A stretch of 64,000 bases of DNA. It comes from Colwellia sp. 20A7 (GTDB lineage: Bacteria > Pseudomonadota > Gammaproteobacteria > Enterobacterales > Alteromonadaceae). Shown here in pieces: positions 25,280 through 34,592 of this stretch. Where the stretch lies: assembly GCF_009832865.1 (NCBI RefSeq), contig NZ_CP047130.1, forward strand, positions 2,666,001-2,730,000, given 5' to 3'. The position numbers and the translations under genes were made by a program. The notes below the pieces were generated by a model. The model was not told where the DNA came from, did not search any database, and saw only the letters and a program-made list of their open reading frames with translations. Numbering within the stretch: position 1 is the stretch's first letter; each line of letters opens with the position of its first letter.

Positions 25280-26449
25280 TTATAGTGCTTGAGTTAAAAT
25301 TTCACGGCTTATGTCTAACGTAATATCGCTATGTTCACCTAACGCTGTCATGCCGTGTTGTTCTAATCGCTCAACTAATAAATCAATATCTTTACTACCA
25401 AGTTCAACATCAGATAAACGTGTTGGCACTTGCATTTTTTCGAAAAACTCTTCAGTTAATTTTATTGCTTGGTCAATACGTGTGTTTTCATTACCTTCAT
25501 TTACTCCCCATACGCGCGATGCATATTGTAGTAATTTTTCACGCTTTTGTTCTTTACAAACCTTCATCACGGCCGGTAACACAATAGATAATGTACGCGC
25601 ATGATCAATACCAAAAGCACCGGTTAATTCGTGCCCAATCATATGTGTTGACCAATCTTGTGGTACACCCGCACCGATTAAGCCATTTAATGCCATGGTT
25701 GCAGACCACATAATATTGGCTCTGACTTCTAAATCATCTTTCGTTTCAGCTGCTAAAGCTTTAGGACCTTCTTCAATTAGCGTTTGCAACAAACCTTCAC
25801 TAAAGCGATCTTGCACCTTACCATTAACACTGTAAGTTAAATACTGTTCAATTGTGTGAACAAAAGCATCAACAACACCATTACTAATTTGGCGATCTGA
25901 TAATGACAAGGTTACTGTTGGATCTAATACTGCAAATAGTGGACGAACTAAAGGGCTAGCAAAAGGTAACTTATTGCCATCTCGTGTCACTACAGAGTTA
26001 CCATTACTTTCTGAACCTGTTGCCGGTAATGTTAATATTGCGCCAAGCGGTAATGCTTTAGTGATAGTTGCTTGTTTCGCTAGAATATCCCAAGGATCAT
26101 TTCCTTCAGTATCCCCTTCATATAATGCAGCTGCAGCAATAAATTTTGCGCCATCAACCACAGAGCCGCCACCTACCGCCAATAAATAATCAATTTTTTC
26201 TGCTTTAATGATATCTTGGGCTTTCATCAAGGTATCGTAGGTTGGGTTTGGTTCAATTCCTGAAAACTCAAACCAAGTATGATCAGTAAGCGCATTAACA
26301 ACTTGTTGATATACGCCATTACCTTTAATTGAACCACCACCATAAACCACTAATACTCGTGCGTTTAAAGGAATTTCTTTTGAAATAACGTTGATTTGAC
26401 CTTCGCCAAAGTTAATCTTTGTTGGATTTTGAAAATTAAAATTTAACAT
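25280..26449 (-). CDS. yqhD: Iron-containing (group III) alcohol dehydrogenase, YqhD-like
   Basis: A 389-residue protein with high similarity along the whole length to YqhD: NFQNPTKINFGEGQI at the start, NADPH-site LAVGGGSVVDGAKF, LPATGSESNGNSV, and the metal-binding region with conserved Asp/His (GVVDAFVHTIEQY, HMIGHELTGAFGIDHARTLSIVLP). YqhD is an NADPH-dependent aldehyde reductase that removes toxic aldehydes such as methylglyoxal, acrolein and lipid-peroxidation products. ATG 26449 has AGGACA upstream. It lies in the middle of the carbonyl-stress operon, which replaces the YqhC (AraC) control of E. coli with a divergent LysR regulator. Confidence 0.92.
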   Translation of the reverse strand: MLNFNFQNPTKINFGEGQINVISKEIPLNARVLVVYGGGSIKGNGVYQQVVNALTDHTWFEFSGIEPNPTYDTLMKAQDIIKAEKIDYLLAVGGGSVVDGAKFIAAAALYEGDTEGNDPWDILAKQATITKALPLGAILTLPATGSESNGNSVVTRDGNKLPFASPLVRPLFAVLDPTVTLSLSDRQISNGVVDAFVHTIEQYLTYSVNGKVQDRFSEGLLQTLIEEGPKALAAETKDDLEVRANIMWSATMALNGLIGAGVPQDWSTHMIGHELTGAFGIDHARTLSIVLPAVMKVCKEQKREKLLQYASRVWGVNEGNENTRIDQAIKLTEEFFEKMQVPTRLSDVELGSKDIDLLVERLEQHGMTALGEHSDITLDISREILTQAL

Positions 26450-26525
26450 ATGTTGTCCTGTATTTATCTCTAGCGAATTAGCTAAGTTAATTAGTTAAAT
26501 AACTTAGCTAAACGAAGTAATTTAT

Positions 26526-27212
26526 TTAAGCCGAAAGATGAGTCAGTAATTTCTCAGCAGCTAAAGCTGAACTAGCTGGGTTTTGCCCCGTAATAATTAG
26601 GCCATCTTGTACTGCAAAGGGATGAAAATCTTGTGCTTTTTGATATTCAGCGCCACGTTTAATCAGCTCATCTTCTAGTAAAAATGGCACAACATCTGTT
26701 AACTGTACGGCTTCTTCTTCGCTATTAGTGAAACCTGTTACAGCTTTGCCTTTTATAACAAAATTATCTGACGCATCTTTAACATTTAATAAAGCAGCAC
26801 TTGCGTGACAAACGGTTGCAACGGCTTTACTTGCATTTAAAAAGTTTTCAATTAAGGTGATAGAGTCAGTATTATCAGTAAGATCCCATAATGGGCCATG
26901 GCCGCCAGGATAGAAAACACCATCAAAATCTGCTTCACTCACTGACGCTAATTTTACTGTTGTAGCAATTCTAGCTTGTGCTTCAAGATCAGCATCATAA
27001 CGTTCTGTTGCTGCTGTTTGGAAATCGGCTAGCGTACTTGTTGGATCTATAGGTGCTTGTCCCCCTAAAGGTGTAGCTAGCGTAACTTCAACACCGGCAT
27101 CGATAAAAGCATAATAAGGAGCTGCAAATTCTTCAACCCAAAAACCTGTTTTATTACCTGTGTTTCCTAGTTCATCGTGCGAAGTAAGTACCATCAATAT
27201 TTTCTTAGTCAT
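26526..27212 (-). CDS. DJ-1/PfpI-family (type 1 glutamine amidotransferase-like) protein
   Basis: About 228 residues. The nucleophile elbow AVATVCHASAALLNV holds the conserved Cys-His pair, and GVFYPGGHGPLWDL carries the flanking Gly/His motif. The length and the long N-terminal region (WVEEFAAPYYAFIDAGVEVTLATPLGG) place it with the Hsp31/type-1 amidotransferase-like group, some of which act as glutathione-independent glyoxalases. It is the first gene of the operon with the yqhD and curA homologues, which supports a carbonyl-stress role. ATG 27218 is only 3 nt from AAAGGA; ATG 27212 has better spacing and is preferred. Confidence 0.85.
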   Translation of the reverse strand: MTKKILMVLTSHDELGNTGNKTGFWVEEFAAPYYAFIDAGVEVTLATPLGGQAPIDPTSTLADFQTAATERYDADLEAQARIATTVKLASVSEADFDGVFYPGGHGPLWDLTDNTDSITLIENFLNASKAVATVCHASAALLNVKDASDNFVIKGKAVTGFTNSEEEAVQLTDVVPFLLEDELIKRGAEYQKAQDFHPFAVQDGLIITGQNPASSALAAEKLLTHLSA

Positions 27213-27339
27213 TATCATTTATCCTTTTATCTATATATCCATAGAAGTATGTATATATCTTGTGATTGTTTATTTATTTTCAATAGAGCTAGTATATGCT
27301 CAATCATACAAGTGAACAATGCAGATAAAATTAACTACT

Positions 27340-27360
27340 TTGTATTAATAATTGATACAA
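27340..27360. promoter_or_regulatory. LysR-type binding site between the regulator and the carbonyl-stress operon
   Basis: TTGTAT (27340-27345), 9 bp, then ATACAA (27355-27360): a perfect dyad of the T-N11-A form used by LysR regulators, in the 187-bp divergent intergenic region. It overlaps an alternative in-frame start at 27360, which argues for the later start at 27399. Confidence 0.6.
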
Positions 27361-27398
27361 TGATGAGTGTTTTATCAAAAATTGTATCGGGTGGCTTT

Positions 27399-28310
27399 AT
27401 GGATATCTCGTTTGAACAACTCAAGAGTATGGTTGTATTTGCACAAGTTATTGAACAAGGAAGTTTAAGTGCTGCGGCAAAACACCTAGGCTTATCCCGA
27501 GCAGTGGTCAGTTATCATTTAAAAAAGCTTGAAGCACAACTAGAAGTGAAATTACTTAACCGCTCTACCCGATCTATTAACCTTACCGAAGCAGGCCAAG
27601 GATATTATGAACGCTGTCGTATAATTTCTGAACAAGCGAGTGCAGCTAATCAACAAATAGAGAATTTTAAAAATGAGCCTATTGGGCTACTTAAAATAAC
27701 GTGTCCGGTTAATATTGGTTTACAAACCGTTGTACCTGCACTAAATGAATTTAAAAAAATCTATCCTAAAATATCACTTGATGTAATGCTAACAGATGAA
27801 GTTGTTAACATTATGAAAGAAGGCATTGATTTAGCTATTCGTGGTGCGCCTTTACTTGATTCTGGTTTGCAAGCAAGTAAATTAGCCACATTACAAACGT
27901 GTTTGTGTGGTGCTCCTGAGTATTTCCTTCAGTATGGCCGACCCAAAAGTCCTGCCGACTTAAGCAATCATCAATGGATCATATACAAATTAACATCAGG
28001 TGTCGTTACACTAACTAAAGGTAGTCGTTCATTCAGCATTACGACAAAAGGCAGCATTAGTACCAATAATGCTGCTGCACGAACTTCTTTCGTTGCAGCA
28101 GGACATGGTTTAGGGCGCATACCTACTTATGATGCGTTACCAAAAATAAAAGCAGGCACGTTAGAAACAGTGCTTGATGATTACAAACTTAGCGATATTA
28201 ATGTGTATGGCGTATTTCCTCCAGGCACAGCAAATTCTAAAAAGCTCAGGTTACTGCTTAATTATTTAAAAGAATATTTTACAAGTCAAATAAGTATAAC
28301 AACAGTCTAA
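27399..28310 (+). CDS. LysR-family transcriptional regulator
   Basis: From ATG 27399 the protein has about 303 residues: N-terminal winged helix (FEQLKSMVVFAQVIEQGSLS, HLGLSRAVVSYHLKKLE), linker helix, and a periplasmic-binding-like effector domain (GLLKITCPVNIGLQTVVPAL...GIDLAIRGAPL). The frame can be extended upstream to 27177, but that part is not LysR-like and would cross the divergent promoter. GGGTGG precedes 27399 at about 5 nt. It is divergent from the DJ-1/YqhD/CurA genes and probably controls them in response to an electrophile or aldehyde (inference from position only). Confidence 0.88.
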   Translation: MDISFEQLKSMVVFAQVIEQGSLSAAAKHLGLSRAVVSYHLKKLEAQLEVKLLNRSTRSINLTEAGQGYYERCRIISEQASAANQQIENFKNEPIGLLKITCPVNIGLQTVVPALNEFKKIYPKISLDVMLTDEVVNIMKEGIDLAIRGAPLLDSGLQASKLATLQTCLCGAPEYFLQYGRPKSPADLSNHQWIIYKLTSGVVTLTKGSRSFSITTKGSISTNNAAARTSFVAAGHGLGRIPTYDALPKIKAGTLETVLDDYKLSDINVYGVFPPGTANSKKLRLLLNYLKEYFTSQISITTV

Positions 28311-28334
28311 AAGTATACTTCCTTATGGATAGCA

Positions 28335-28369
28335 CCAGACAATACTTAAAATGATTAAGTATTGTCTGG
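28335..28369. terminator. 14-bp hairpin at the converging ends of the LysR gene and the unknown gene
   Basis: CCAGACAATACTTA (28335-28348) pairs perfectly with TAAGTATTGTCTGG (28356-28369). The stem includes the stop codon (28355-28357) of the minus-strand gene, so the right arm is coding. No T-run follows. It probably serves as a shared 3' end. Confidence 0.6.
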
Positions 28370-29404
28370 TAATATTCCTTCAATACCATTAAACGAGTTT
28401 AATATGTTTCTAATGCGCTCTGAAAATACGCTGGTGTTTAATTGAGGAACTCGCGCTAAGTCCACTTGATAGTTTTCTTTACGCCAATCTTTTTCAAAAT
28501 CTGACTTTTCCGCTGATTTGTGAAGTTCACGAGTATTAGCTGATATTTTAGCAATCGCTTTTATATCATTTTCTTGGCTAAAACGGGCAACGCGAGAAAA
28601 CATAAAGTTTTCGTCTACATGCCTATCACTTAATCGAATTAGCTCTGCCATTAATTGATAACAAACATCATTAAAGGTAAGTTTATTAATGATTAACACA
28701 ATAAGTTGATCATGCTCTATTTCATCTAAGTGACTTGAAGGCTCAAGACATACTTTTAATTCAAGTATCCAATATTTTTCATGTCGGTTTTCAATATTCA
28801 TCACCTGAAAATTAGCTTTTTCATAGCGCAAATTATCCAACTCTTGTTGTAGTTCTAACCATGAAATCTCAGTATCTTTACTTCTAATTTCTTGAGTATT
28901 AATCAACATAGTCACATCATGATGACAATTTAATGGTGTTGTAGTTTTATTAAACGCTTTTAAACGAAATAGCTCTCGTACTTCATGCTCTCTCACCTTT
29001 TTTATCGCAAGAAAAGCGGTTTGTATTATTTCAGCACTGGGTAATTTAGGCTCTACCCGCCATTTTCGCCCATACATTATTTTAAGGTTTTTATCTTTTA
29101 CTGCTGAAACGCCATTACTTAATCTTTGATTATTATGAAGAATAGAACGACTTTCATAATGATTACCTTTGTAGTTATCGGCGCCGATAATACCAACTTG
29201 TATATAAATCCCTTGATTATCTTCTGAAACAAATATGGGGTATCTATCGCAATAACTTATTTTTAAAATAAGCTCTTCCACACTCGCTAACGTGTGTCGA
29301 TATTTAAGATAATGCTGTGGTATGCAAAAACTGCCATTATCAAGTTGTGCTTTGGGCGCATTTTCAGCAGAAAACTCACCATTAAATAATTGAATGATTT
29401 TCAT
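28355..29404 (-). CDS. Protein of unknown function (349 residues)
   Basis: The protein is soluble, without signal peptide or membrane segment, and mixed alpha/beta by composition. I recognise no catalytic motif. The N-terminal 110 residues (MKIIQLFNGEFSAENAPKAQ..., IYIQVGIIGADNY) look like a compact beta-rich domain; the rest is helical with many charged residues, ending in ERIRNILNSFNGIEGILPDN. It stands alone between the LysR gene (convergent) and the exported esterase gene, with about 340 bp upstream for its own promoter. Codon use resembles its neighbours, so there is no sign of recent transfer. Confidence 0.7.
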   Translation of the reverse strand: MKIIQLFNGEFSAENAPKAQLDNGSFCIPQHYLKYRHTLASVEELILKISYCDRYPIFVSEDNQGIYIQVGIIGADNYKGNHYESRSILHNNQRLSNGVSAVKDKNLKIMYGRKWRVEPKLPSAEIIQTAFLAIKKVREHEVRELFRLKAFNKTTTPLNCHHDVTMLINTQEIRSKDTEISWLELQQELDNLRYEKANFQVMNIENRHEKYWILELKVCLEPSSHLDEIEHDQLIVLIINKLTFNDVCYQLMAELIRLSDRHVDENFMFSRVARFSQENDIKAIAKISANTRELHKSAEKSDFEKDWRKENYQVDLARVPQLNTSVFSERIRNILNSFNGIEGILPDNT

Positions 29405-29605
29405 ATAGGTAACTCAGTTCGACTTGTCATTGTTTTTATCGCAATTAATAGGTAATACGTTTTAACTCCTAACCTAGACCACAAAATTAAAATAATTTAT
29501 TCATCAAAATAAAATTATTTTAATAAAACCGTTAATAACGCAATAATATAAGCTTAAAAAGAAAGATTAATGACAAAAGACTTACCTAGCCCAAAAGTGA
29601 CATAA

Positions 29606-29640
29606 AAAATAAAACCCATGTATTTCATGGGTTTTATTTT
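29606..29640. terminator. Bidirectional terminator downstream of the exported esterase gene
   Basis: AAAATAAAACCCATG (29606-29620) pairs with CATGGGTTTTATTTT (29626-29640): a 15-bp stem with A-tract before and T-tract after, so it works in both directions. It lies in the 344-bp gap between the esterase stop and the unknown gene's start. The remainder of that gap is AT-rich with no other feature seen. Confidence 0.85.
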
Positions 29641-29748
29641 ACGCATAATAAATGAATTCGATACTATTCTAATAGCAAAATGAATTTAGCCATAACTAAA
29701 TTAATTGATTAGTAAGTAAAAATAATGAAAGTCATGCCCAAGGTTACA

Positions 29749-31422
29749 TTATTTCTCTTGCTTTTCTCTTTGTTGATTGGAAGTAAAAAGTGAAAGTAAA
29801 CCATCAGCTATAATACCTCGCCATGCAAAATAATCATGTCCTGCACTGTATTCTTGATGGGTAACGTCATACCCTTTTGCCAGTAAAACATCACGTAAAT
29901 GGCGATTAGTCTCTAAAATTCCATCACCAACGCCACGAGAGTTTTCAAATAAACCTGCGCTTAAGAATAAACGAACTGCTTTTTTATCCATAGCTATGAC
30001 TTCAGAAGCTACAAAATGTTTATCATTTTCAGTCTGAGCTTTGGGACTCCACCAAAATGACCCTGACATAGAGATAACATTGCCAAATATCTCAGGATGA
30101 CGTAATGCTATCGTCGTTGCTGCTAATCCACCATAACTAGAGCCAGCAATAACCGTTTTTTCTTTTGGTATTATAATTGGTAACCTCTGCTTTATTTGAG
30201 GAATAAGTTCATTAGCCAAAACATCAGCAAATATGCTATTAGCTGGCAATTCACGAGCACGAGCTTCACGATCAGGATTACTGATAAAAACGGTAATAAC
30301 AGGAGGAATAGCACCTTCTGCCATTAAATTATCGAGTATTGTTGGCAAGTTGACCAATTCTATGTAAGCCTGCGCATCAAAAATATATAGCAGTACAGCA
30401 TCCTTTTTATTTTTCTTAGTCATTAGAGGAGAATAAATAGTTATCTCGCGAGTATTCGCTAAGGTACTGCTCGTAAAATAAAATTGAGAAAATGTCCCTT
30501 TTGGCTTTATTTCTGTTGAATCGATCATAGGGTTTTTAGGCGCACCTTCAAGAGTGATAGTTGATTTCGTACTAAACTTGTCAAAACCCGAAGATGACCA
30601 GGGGTAATGGTTGTACGGATCAACCTGAGCCACAGCTTTTATAGCAACTCGACGAGCAAAACCAGTTAGTGGTGGTTGCGGCACATCAGGGGCTATTTGA
30701 TAAGATAAATGAGTATTGTCAGGTACAATAAAACTTTTATACCAGGTATCAGAATTAGCAAGCCTTTGTAGGGACTCATGATTGTTAGAAGGCGCCCCAA
30801 TCAATTTAACGTTGTTATAATCACCTCTGGCGAGAAAAGTCATCACTGTGCCCTCTGAAGTTTCTTCAACAAGCGGCGTACCTAATTTTTCTACCGCTAG
30901 CCAAAAATCATGGGTAGACCCCCCTTTTTTCAATACGTTATTTAGTGCTGATATTTTTGGACTTGATAACGTATCTTGCTTATCGGGTGTTTGATCTTTT
31001 AAACTGATACGATTCTCAAGAACAATTTGATAACTGCCAGAGCCAGATAAACGCCATGTTTCATCACAATTTTCAGCTACCGAGTAAAAAGAGTGTTTAC
31101 CACTTTTATGATCAATTAAACGACGAGATATATTTCCTTCTGAATTAATTACATCAATTGTCAGTGTGTTATTACCATTAGAAACAAATCCCGTAAGGTA
31201 ATCACCCTTCTGACAAGAAACCTTTATTGCCACTGAAGACTGCTTCTGTTTTAAATTATCTGCTTCAATAGCATTATTACTGAAGGATCCATTCAAAGGA
31301 GTGCCAACCTCTAAAGTAATCATCTCTGAGCTAAAAGCAGTAGATGGTGTAAAATATATTAACCCACTAACGCCGAACAAAAGCCAACACATTTTCTTAA
31401 GATAAAAACTCATTATTTTCAT
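29749..31422 (-). CDS. Exported enterochelin-esterase-like hydrolase (Fes/IroE type)
   Basis: The 557-residue precursor has a signal peptide (hydrophobic about 10-30), an N-terminal region of about 130 residues, an enterochelin-esterase N-domain-like section (STHDFWLAVEKLGTPLVEE...VMTFLARGDY), and a C-terminal alpha/beta-hydrolase with nucleophile elbow AGSSYGGLA and the late catalytic His in SAGHDYFAWRG. Fes-type enzymes cut the ester bonds of catecholate siderophores to free iron. E. coli Fes is cytoplasmic, whereas this one is exported, as for IroE. It is divergent from a TonB siderophore receptor, with a candidate Fur box between them. The extra N-terminal domain (about 30-130) resembles a bacterial pre-peptidase-like beta-sandwich. 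Confidence 0.85.
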   Translation of the reverse strand: MKIMSFYLKKMCWLLFGVSGLIYFTPSTAFSSEMITLEVGTPLNGSFSNNAIEADNLKQKQSSVAIKVSCQKGDYLTGFVSNGNNTLTIDVINSEGNISRRLIDHKSGKHSFYSVAENCDETWRLSGSGSYQIVLENRISLKDQTPDKQDTLSSPKISALNNVLKKGGSTHDFWLAVEKLGTPLVEETSEGTVMTFLARGDYNNVKLIGAPSNNHESLQRLANSDTWYKSFIVPDNTHLSYQIAPDVPQPPLTGFARRVAIKAVAQVDPYNHYPWSSSGFDKFSTKSTITLEGAPKNPMIDSTEIKPKGTFSQFYFTSSTLANTREITIYSPLMTKKNKKDAVLLYIFDAQAYIELVNLPTILDNLMAEGAIPPVITVFISNPDREARARELPANSIFADVLANELIPQIKQRLPIIIPKEKTVIAGSSYGGLAATTIALRHPEIFGNVISMSGSFWWSPKAQTENDKHFVASEVIAMDKKAVRLFLSAGLFENSRGVGDGILETNRHLRDVLLAKGYDVTHQEYSAGHDYFAWRGIIADGLLSLFTSNQQREKQEK

Positions 31423-31527
31423 TTATTTTCCTTACGTTCTAAATTTATAATCGCCAAGCATCTAAATTCACAGTGTTTTTTTATAAATCATATCAAGAAT
31501 AAATAATAACTTATTTATTTATTAAAT

Positions 31528-31546
31528 GCTATTAACAATCATTCTT
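31528..31546. promoter_or_regulatory. Candidate Fur box in the esterase/receptor divergent region
   Basis: GCTATTAACAATCATTCTT agrees with the 19-bp Fur consensus GATAATGATAATCATTATC at 13 positions, including the AATCATT core. It sits between the exported esterase (start 31422) and the TonB receptor (start 31663), so one site could control both under iron. Confidence 0.55.
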
Positions 31547-31662
31547 ATTTAGGTTAAGATCTTCGCCGCTTAATAATTACAATAAATATTGGGTTAGGCA
31601 ATATCTCCCTGTTTATCCTTTGCTGCTCTCAATATTTATTTTCAAATAATATGGAATACTAA

Positions 31663-33798
31663 ATGAAAACTAATAGCTTACAGTTTAAAAAAAGCAAAGT
31701 AGCTGTGGTGTGCGCCACAGTTTTATCTGTAAATAGTTATTCAGCGATAGCAGCTGATGAACTTGATAAAAAAATAGAAGTCATTAGCGTTGTAGGTCAT
31801 AAACTTACAGAGCTTAGTGAAGAAAATAATGGTGGAGCCCTAGGTAACAGATCACTACTAGAGACCCCTTTTTCGGTAGATGTTATTTCACTAGAAGATT
31901 TGGAAATTCGCCAAGTAAACACACTAGATAGTTTATTTAGTCGAGAAGCTTCTGTCTCTGTTGATGGTAGTGCTTACAGTGCCTTCGGTGATACGCTGCG
32001 TGTACGTGGTTTAAAGTTAGATTACACCCAGAGTTTTAAAGTAAATGGCATGTCTGTTAATAGTTTTAGTGGTGAATTACCCTATGAAGCTTTTGAGCAA
32101 GTAACCCTTATAAAAGGTGCTACGGGTTTTATGTATGGTATGGCAGCACCTGGTGGAGTCGTTAATTACGTCACTAAAAAAGCAAAAGAAGAAGCAGTAA
32201 GCTTTGATTTCGGCATGCGTAGCGATAGTGTATTTAGCGGACATATTGATGCTAGTACACGTATGGGTGATAACGATGAATATGGATTAAGAGTTAATTT
32301 AGTTAAAGAAACCGGAGATACCTATTTAAATGGCGGATCTATCGACCGCGATACTGCTTCATTAGCTTTTGATGCCCAATTAACAGACTCCCTCTTTTGG
32401 ACTGTAGATATTATCTATAATGATCGTTTAATTGAAAATTCATGGACTCAGCTCAGTAATAGTTTAGATAGTACGGACTCTTTACCTAAACCGATTAACG
32501 GTACTGAAAACATAGCTGTTGATGGTACTTTTGATCAATACGAAAACTTAATTGCGCTTACAAGCTTAAAATGGGAAATTAATGATGATTGGGTTGCTCG
32601 TCTCGATTATGACCATTCTAAAAATGAAACTCGGTGGGTTAAACATTTATCATCATTACTCAATAGCGCTGGAGATATTGAAATTGGGTTATATGAACAG
32701 TATTTCGATGTTGAATATGACCAAGTTCAAGGCTTACTTACAGGCCAAGTTAACACTGGCAGCATTACTCATAATTTAGTGATTGGTGCATCTTACCAAG
32801 AAGCAACCACTTATAGAAATGATGGTGGTATCTATGGACGTAAGGTAACTAGAGGCTATGCTACTAATAACCTATTTAACCCCGTTGACATACCTAGTTA
32901 TAGTGCAGATCTTGAAAAAGACATTCAAATGGCTTGGGTAGATACACAGAGCTCTATTTTTATCAGTGATTTTATATCTATTACTGATAAATGGGAGGCT
33001 TTAGTAGGGGTAAGGTCAAATAATATTGAACATACACCAAGTGATTATTTCTCTGCTTACCATGATGATTATAGTGATTCTGCTGTAAGTCCCACAGCTG
33101 CATTAATATATAAGCCTGACACAAATACTTCTTACTATGTTAGTTATGTAGAGTCTTTTGAAGGGCAAACATCATTTGTGGGCGAAACCTATGCGAATGC
33201 CGATGAACTACTACCTCCTTTAGAAAGTTTACAATATGAATTAGGTCTTAAAACAGCAGGAGAAGGATGGTCTGTCACCTCAGCCCTTTTTCGTATTGAA
33301 CGGGGTGCGACACTTGTTACAGATGATAATTACCTAGTTCAAGACGGGATAAGCCTTTATCAAGGATTAGAGTTCAGCGGCGCATTAGAGATCTCAGAAA
33401 ACTTATCACTGTATGGTGATTTTATGTTGTTAAGTGCTGAATATGATAAAACAAACACACAAATAGAAGGTAATGATGTAGCTGGTTCACCGAAGCAACA
33501 GGTCACTTTACAGTCTAACTACAATGTCGCCTCAATTCCTGGTTTAACAGTTAATCTAGGGGGGAAATATCATGGTGTAACTACAGTAGATTCCAATAAT
33601 AATTGGGAGTTACCTGCTTATACTATATTTTACGGTGGCGCTAGTTATACGACAAAAATCGCAGGACAAGCCTTTACCGTTATTGGCACTGTCGACAATT
33701 TACTTGATAAAGAATACTGGGCAAATAGTGACTCATATGGTGGTCTAAGAATTGGAGAACCTCGCACTTTTGCTGTCAAAGTAAAAATGGATTTCTAA
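31663..33798 (+). CDS. TonB-dependent siderophore receptor
   Basis: A 711-residue precursor with signal peptide (cleavage near SAIAA-DE), a TonB box (KIEVISVVGHK), a plug with the siderophore-receptor signature (TPFSVDVISLEDLEIRQVNTLDSLF...LRVRGLKL...FEQVTLIKGATGFMYGMAAPGGVVNYVTKKA), and a barrel ending in the classical aromatic strand PRTFAVKVKMDF. The pattern TPFSVDV and GMAAPGGVVNYVTK fits ferric-siderophore receptors of the FhuE/FpvA/FecA-like group. Neighbouring genes (exported esterase, small membrane proteins, PepSY protein, ferric ABC transporter) all concern iron. Confidence 0.93.
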   Translation: MKTNSLQFKKSKVAVVCATVLSVNSYSAIAADELDKKIEVISVVGHKLTELSEENNGGALGNRSLLETPFSVDVISLEDLEIRQVNTLDSLFSREASVSVDGSAYSAFGDTLRVRGLKLDYTQSFKVNGMSVNSFSGELPYEAFEQVTLIKGATGFMYGMAAPGGVVNYVTKKAKEEAVSFDFGMRSDSVFSGHIDASTRMGDNDEYGLRVNLVKETGDTYLNGGSIDRDTASLAFDAQLTDSLFWTVDIIYNDRLIENSWTQLSNSLDSTDSLPKPINGTENIAVDGTFDQYENLIALTSLKWEINDDWVARLDYDHSKNETRWVKHLSSLLNSAGDIEIGLYEQYFDVEYDQVQGLLTGQVNTGSITHNLVIGASYQEATTYRNDGGIYGRKVTRGYATNNLFNPVDIPSYSADLEKDIQMAWVDTQSSIFISDFISITDKWEALVGVRSNNIEHTPSDYFSAYHDDYSDSAVSPTAALIYKPDTNTSYYVSYVESFEGQTSFVGETYANADELLPPLESLQYELGLKTAGEGWSVTSALFRIERGATLVTDDNYLVQDGISLYQGLEFSGALEISENLSLYGDFMLLSAEYDKTNTQIEGNDVAGSPKQQVTLQSNYNVASIPGLTVNLGGKYHGVTTVDSNNNWELPAYTIFYGGASYTTKIAGQAFTVIGTVDNLLDKEYWANSDSYGGLRIGEPRTFAVKVKMDF

Positions 33799-34014
33799 CA
33801 TCCTTACTTGTACAAGCGTAAATTATTTATACGCTGATAATTCAACTTTAAAAAAGAGTCGTTAATGTCTCTTTGGTACTATGGATATCCGTTAAAGGCT
33901 CTCTTTATCGGATTTCATATTCTACAAATAACCAATGTAATCGCTAATAATTATTTGTCATAGGTTGAATAGCATCCATACACTTCATTTCAATTAACAT
34001 TGAGAATTTATAAT

Positions 34015-34296
34015 ATGTGGCAATTTTTGGCACTCAGTTTCACCTTTATTGGGGTATTTATCGTCTATTCCACCAATAAAAACCAACGTTTTACTCATAA
34101 ACCTTTATCAAGAAATTGGCGAATAACCGGTTATGTTTTTTGGATTTTAGCGCTTATTTCATGGCTTCAAATATATGCATTCTCTGCTGCATTCTTCGTA
34201 TGGTTTTTTATACTTTCAACTGGTTTAGTTTGTATTCCTTTCATTAGCTTATTTATTAACACTAATAAAAATAGAAATAAAGGAGCGTCCTCGTGA
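34015..34296 (+). CDS. Small membrane protein, DUF3325-like, of an iron-uptake cluster
   Basis: 93 residues from ATG 34015 (a TTG at 34000 would add 5). Three hydrophobic segments (about 2-20, 40-60, 62-84) with a basic loop between the first two and a polar Asn/Lys tail. The size, topology and position before a second small membrane protein and a PepSY protein fit the DUF3325 family found next to TonB siderophore receptors. Its function is unknown; a role in handling iron-siderophore at the inner membrane is inferred. It overlaps the next gene by 4 bp (start GTG 34293). Confidence 0.65.
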   Translation: MWQFLALSFTFIGVFIVYSTNKNQRFTHKPLSRNWRITGYVFWILALISWLQIYAFSAAFFVWFFILSTGLVCIPFISLFINTNKNRNKGASS

Positions 34297-34592
34297 GTAG
34301 ATTAACCGCTGAACAAAAAATCCAACCTCATTGGTGGTTAAAAACTTTTGCGGGCGTTATATTCGGTTTTTTCTTGGCGTATGGTTTTGTTGCTATTTTT
34401 GCATGGTTTGGACCTGGCGGTCTTGATGCTACAGCTAAAGGGCAATTTAATATGTGGATCGTTTCACCCATTGCATTATTCGTATTATCTTTCACTTATT
34501 TATTTAAAACAGCGGCTAAAGCAGTGATATATCTGTTAGCTGCGAACATAATAGTTTACGGCTTATTTTTTCTTTTAAGGTGGTTTTCATGA
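34293..34592 (+). CDS. Small membrane protein, DUF3649-like, of an iron-uptake cluster
   Basis: 99 residues with three transmembrane stretches (about 17-37, 52-70, 74-95). GTG 34293 follows AAAGGAGC and overlaps the previous stop, so the two are translationally coupled. The topology and gene order match DUF3649 proteins, which lie between DUF3325 and PepSY genes in siderophore loci. No catalytic residue is visible. The next gene begins within its last codon (TCATGA). Confidence 0.65.
   Translation: MSRLTAEQKIQPHWWLKTFAGVIFGFFLAYGFVAIFAWFGPGGLDATAKGQFNMWIVSPIALFVLSFTYLFKTAAKAVIYLLAANIIVYGLFFLLRWFS

Noticed and set aside
27177..27398. N-terminal extension of the LysR gene to 27177 or 27360
   Set aside because: Would overlap the divergent promoter and the dyad at 27340-27360, and the extra residues are not LysR-like.
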